Origin: Pelagibius sp964472095
GTDB lineage: Bacteria; Pseudomonadota; Alphaproteobacteria; Kiloniellales; Kiloniellaceae
Assembly: GCA_964472095.1 (NCBI GenBank)
Contig: CAYYIV010000003.1
Span: 173,641 to 237,640, forward strand
Length of the DNA: 64,000 nt
Direction of reading: 5' to 3'
Shown: positions 61,662 to 64,000 of the stretch, one piece after another
Layout: every line of letters begins with the position of its first letter
How positions within the stretch are numbered: position 1 is the first letter of the stretch
Translations under genes and position numbers: made by a program
Notes under the pieces: generated by a model
What the model was told of the DNA's origin: nothing
What the model saw: only the letters and a program-made list of their open reading frames with translations
Databases searched by the model: none

Positions 61662-63485
61662 ATGTGCGGCATCGTAGGATTCATCGGTTCGCGTCCGGCT
61701 GTGCCGGTCCTCATGGAAGGCCTGCGGCGTCTCGAATATCGAGGCTATGACTCCGCTGGCGTAGCAACCCTGACCAATGGCTCGATCGGCCGGCGGAGGG
61801 CTGCCGGCAAGGTTGCCTGCCTGCAGCAACTCCTGGACAGGGAACCCTTGGAAGGGACCGTCGGTATCGGGCACACCCGCTGGGCGACCCATGGAGCGCC
61901 CTGCGAAAAGAATGCCCATCCCCATGCCAACGACCGTGTCGCCCTGGTGCACAACGGTATCGTCGAGAATCACCAGGCGCTTCGGGCCGAACTCGAAGCG
62001 AAAGGGCACGTCTTTACCTCGCAGACCGACAGCGAAGTCATCGCCCATTTGGTTTCCGACCTGCTGAGCCTGCAACTGGCGCCGCAGGCCGCCGTGGGGG
62101 CTGCCCTCAAGCGGCTGGAGGGAATATTCGCGATTGCGATCATCTTCTCAGGTCGTCACGACCTGATGATCGGAGCGCGGCGCGGGTCTCCCCTGGCGCT
62201 TGGGATTGGCGATGGCGAGATGTACCTGGGATCCGATGCGCTGGCGCTGGCGCATCTGACGGATCGCATCATCTACCTTGAAGAAGGCGACCGAGTGGAG
62301 GTCACCGCCGAGGGCTGCAGCATTCACGATATCAACGATCAGATCGTCGAACGGAAGGAGCAGCAGACGGCGCTTTCCGGCGCCCTCATCGGCAAGGGCG
62401 ACCATCGCCACTTCATGCAAAAGGAGATCTTCGAGCAGCCGACCGCCATCAGTGAGACGCTCGCCTCGCTCGTCAACCTTTCCACCCGCAGGGTTGAGTT
62501 GCCCGCCCTACCGGTAGACCTGGCGAGAGTCAGTCGATTCACCTGCTGTGCCTGCGGGACCGCTTTCCTTGCGACGGCGGTGGCGAAATACTGGTTCGAG
62601 CAACTGGCGCGACAGCCGGTCGAAATCGACATTGCCTCTGAGTTCCGTTATCGCGAGGCGCCGATGCCGGACGGCGGCGTCGGCCTCTTCGTTTCCCAGT
62701 CTGGAGAGACGATCGATACGCTCTCGGCACTGCGCTATGCCAGGGCGCAAGGGCAGCCGATCATGTCGATTGTGAACGTGCCGGAAAGCGCGATTGCGCG
62801 GGAATCGGACTGCGTCTTGCCGACCAGGGCCGGTCCGGAGATCGGCGTTGCCTCGACCAAGGCGTTCACGACCCAGCTGACCGTTCTGGCGTGCCTGGTC
62901 TTGGCGACCGCCGAAGCCAAGGGCGTCTTGTCGCCCGAGCGCCTTGACGCATTGTCGCAGGCATTGATCGAATTGCCGAAGTTCGTCGACGAGGCCTTGT
63001 CGATCGACGGTGCGGCGCGCAAGGTTGCGGCGTCCTTGGTCGGCGCCAGCGACGTGCTCTATCTTGCGCGCGGGTCGATGTTCCCGATTGCCATGGAGGG
63101 CGCGCTGAAGCTGAAGGAACTCACCTACATTCATGCAGAGGGCTATGCGGCCGGCGAGATGAAGCATGGTCCGATTGCGCTGATCGACGAACATATGCCG
63201 GTGATCGTCTGTGCACCGACAGGACCACTCTTCGAAAAAACTGCGGCTAACGTTCAGGAGGTACAGGCGCGGGGCGGTCGGGTTATCCTGCTGTCGGATC
63301 GCACAGGCATCGAGCGGATCGGTCAGGATGCGGAAGCCTGCATCGAGTTGCCGCAAGTCGATCCTTTCATCGCACCTATGGTCTACAGCATCCCCATACA
63401 ACTGCTCGCCTATCACACAGCGGTGTTGAAGGGGACCGACGTGGATCAGCCGCGCAATCTCGCCAAGTCGGTGACGGTGGAATGA
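61662..63485 (+). CDS. glmS: Glutamine--fructose-6-phosphate aminotransferase (isomerizing)
   Basis: A 607-residue GlmS, the usual family length. Cys2 is the glutaminase nucleophile (MCGIVGFIG); GHTRWATHGAPCEKNAHPH and VHNGIVENH are glutaminase motifs. The isomerase half has two SIS domains (VSQSGETIDTLSALRYA and LARGSMFPIAMEGALKLKEL, EGYAAGEMKHGPIALID) and ends DQPRNLAKSVTVE. It makes glucosamine-6-P for UDP-GlcNAc, feeding both peptidoglycan and the EPS. It lies just after the SANT-like gene. No glmS ribozyme is seen, as expected for Proteobacteria. Confidence 0.96.
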   Translation: MCGIVGFIGSRPAVPVLMEGLRRLEYRGYDSAGVATLTNGSIGRRRAAGKVACLQQLLDREPLEGTVGIGHTRWATHGAPCEKNAHPHANDRVALVHNGIVENHQALRAELEAKGHVFTSQTDSEVIAHLVSDLLSLQLAPQAAVGAALKRLEGIFAIAIIFSGRHDLMIGARRGSPLALGIGDGEMYLGSDALALAHLTDRIIYLEEGDRVEVTAEGCSIHDINDQIVERKEQQTALSGALIGKGDHRHFMQKEIFEQPTAISETLASLVNLSTRRVELPALPVDLARVSRFTCCACGTAFLATAVAKYWFEQLARQPVEIDIASEFRYREAPMPDGGVGLFVSQSGETIDTLSALRYARAQGQPIMSIVNVPESAIARESDCVLPTRAGPEIGVASTKAFTTQLTVLACLVLATAEAKGVLSPERLDALSQALIELPKFVDEALSIDGAARKVAASLVGASDVLYLARGSMFPIAMEGALKLKELTYIHAEGYAAGEMKHGPIALIDEHMPVIVCAPTGPLFEKTAANVQEVQARGGRVILLSDRTGIERIGQDAEACIELPQVDPFIAPMVYSIPIQLLAYHTAVLKGTDVDQPRNLAKSVTVE

Positions 63486-63509
63486 CGAGACAGGTCGGGA
63501 GGCTGGGGG

Positions 63510-63743
63510 TCAGTTGGACTTTTCATCGCGGTAGCCCGCCATGACCCATTCGATCATCGGCACCAGGACTAACGGCAAGAGAATGGCGGCAACCAGAATG
63601 GCCGCCATGATGCCCCACCAAATCGGATTGTACGGTGTTCCGTAGAACACCAAAAATGCAGCCATCAAAGTAGCGCAGGAAACGCCGGACGAGCCGCAGA
63701 GTAAGATGCTCAGGCGGACTCGCCCCTTGCTTGCCTTGGTCAT
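63510..63743 (-). CDS. Small two-helix membrane protein, hypothetical
   Basis: A 77-residue protein with a basic N-terminus (MTKASKGRVRLSIL), two hydrophobic segments (about residues 15-35, CGSSGVSCATLMAAFLVFYG; and 42-65, WWGIMAAILVAAILLPLVLV) and a charged end (GYRDEKSN). It is convergent with glmS, 24 bases away. Not recognised as a named family. The 63744-63958 stretch after it holds no supported gene. Confidence 0.6.
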   Translation of the reverse strand: MTKASKGRVRLSILLCGSSGVSCATLMAAFLVFYGTPYNPIWWGIMAAILVAAILLPLVLVPMIEWVMAGYRDEKSN

Positions 63744-63958
63744 CGTGCATTCCCTTCGTCGGATATCCCGCTACGGCTGCCTGGCCCTCAAAGACAGGGC
63801 TTCTTGAAGCGGACCAATGCTACAGGGACGTCTTGTTTGGCGATATCCCCATTGTACGGCAAGCCTTCGCCTTCCATACGCGGTAAGCGAATTTCGGGGA
63901 TGCTTGATCGGATTGGTCCGCCTTGCGCCGAGTTTGACCGCTCGGCGAAGTCAGGCCG

Positions 63959-64000
63959 TTAGCTTGCGGTTTCTCCGGGTTTGAGGGTGAAGGTTTTTTC
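63959..64000 (-). CDS. Possible C-terminal end of a minus-strand gene, truncated by the window
   Basis: The minus strand reads KTFTLKPGETAS and then TAA at 63959, which may be the last codons of a gene beyond the window edge. Too short to classify. Confidence 0.2.
   Translation of the reverse strand, partial: EKTFTLKPGETAS

Overview
The window is a high-GC bacterial chromosome segment that is almost entirely an exopolysaccharide (EPS) locus of the exosortase A (XrtA/EpsH, 'PEP-CTERM') type. Gene families and codon use suggest an alphaproteobacterium, perhaps Rhodospirillales- or Kiloniellales-like; this is inference, since no rRNA lies in the window. I see no insertion sequence, CRISPR array or phage gene. 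One tRNA (Val, anticodon TAC, odd T-arm) lies near the right end.

Layout. (1) 1-9532: a flippase running off the left edge, then a tightly coupled plus-strand operon: toroid/VpsJ-like protein, two sulfotransferases, two methyltransferases (one fused to a kinase-like domain) and a heparinase II/III-type protein. (2) 9823-16862: a third sulfotransferase, then minus-strand genes for the XrtA-associated decarboxylase and acyl ligase and a 1024-residue secreted propeller/beta-helix protein. (3) 17454-24220: a large VanZ-like membrane protein, the XrtA-EpsI fusion, a fourth sulfotransferase and a glycosyltransferase. (4) 24225-28737, minus: NUDIX, two secreted beta-helix proteins, a stand-alone mannose-6-P isomerase cupin and a frameshifted gene. 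(5) 29061-34895: PrsT-like TPR protein, then on the minus strand a short-chain-type cis-prenyltransferase, ManC, an outer-membrane export lipoprotein and a 46-residue membrane peptide. (6) 35821-43858, plus: GalE, initiating sugar transferase, two glycosyltransferases, chain-length determinant, tyrosine autokinase. (7) 43946-51400, minus: YdcF-like protein, UDP-sugar dehydrogenase, AsnB-like amidotransferase, FemAB-like protein, polysaccharide deacetylase and ExeA-like ATPase, all XrtA-locus families. (8) 51580-55198, minus: a compact operon with a nucleotidyltransferase, an HprK-related kinase A, a tiny overlapping ORF, a PqqD-like chaperone and an RR-signal cysteine-containing protein. (9) 55744-64000: second deacetylase, tRNA, trypsin-like protease, a fusion of an export (OPX) domain to an outer-membrane barrel, a SANT/Myb-like DNA-binding protein, GlmS and a small membrane protein.

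How it works together (inference). GlmS, GalE, ManC/cupin and the UDP-sugar dehydrogenase supply amino-sugar, galactose/GalNAc, GDP-mannose and uronic acid precursors. The EpsB-like transferase starts the repeat on a polyprenyl lipid, glycosyltransferases extend it, the flippase moves it, Wzz/BY-kinase set length, and the export lipoprotein and OPX-barrel fusion carry it out. Four sulfotransferases, a heparinase-like protein and three beta-helix proteins suggest a sulfated, uronate-containing polymer with its own trimming enzymes. XrtA should anchor PEP-CTERM proteins, but no such substrate and no PrsK/PrsR regulator is in the window.

The most unusual items are the HprK-A/PqqD operon with its tiny overlapping ORF, the OPX-barrel fusion, the methyltransferase-kinase fusion and the propeller/beta-helix fusion. 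Function calls rest on motifs and family knowledge; no database search was possible.
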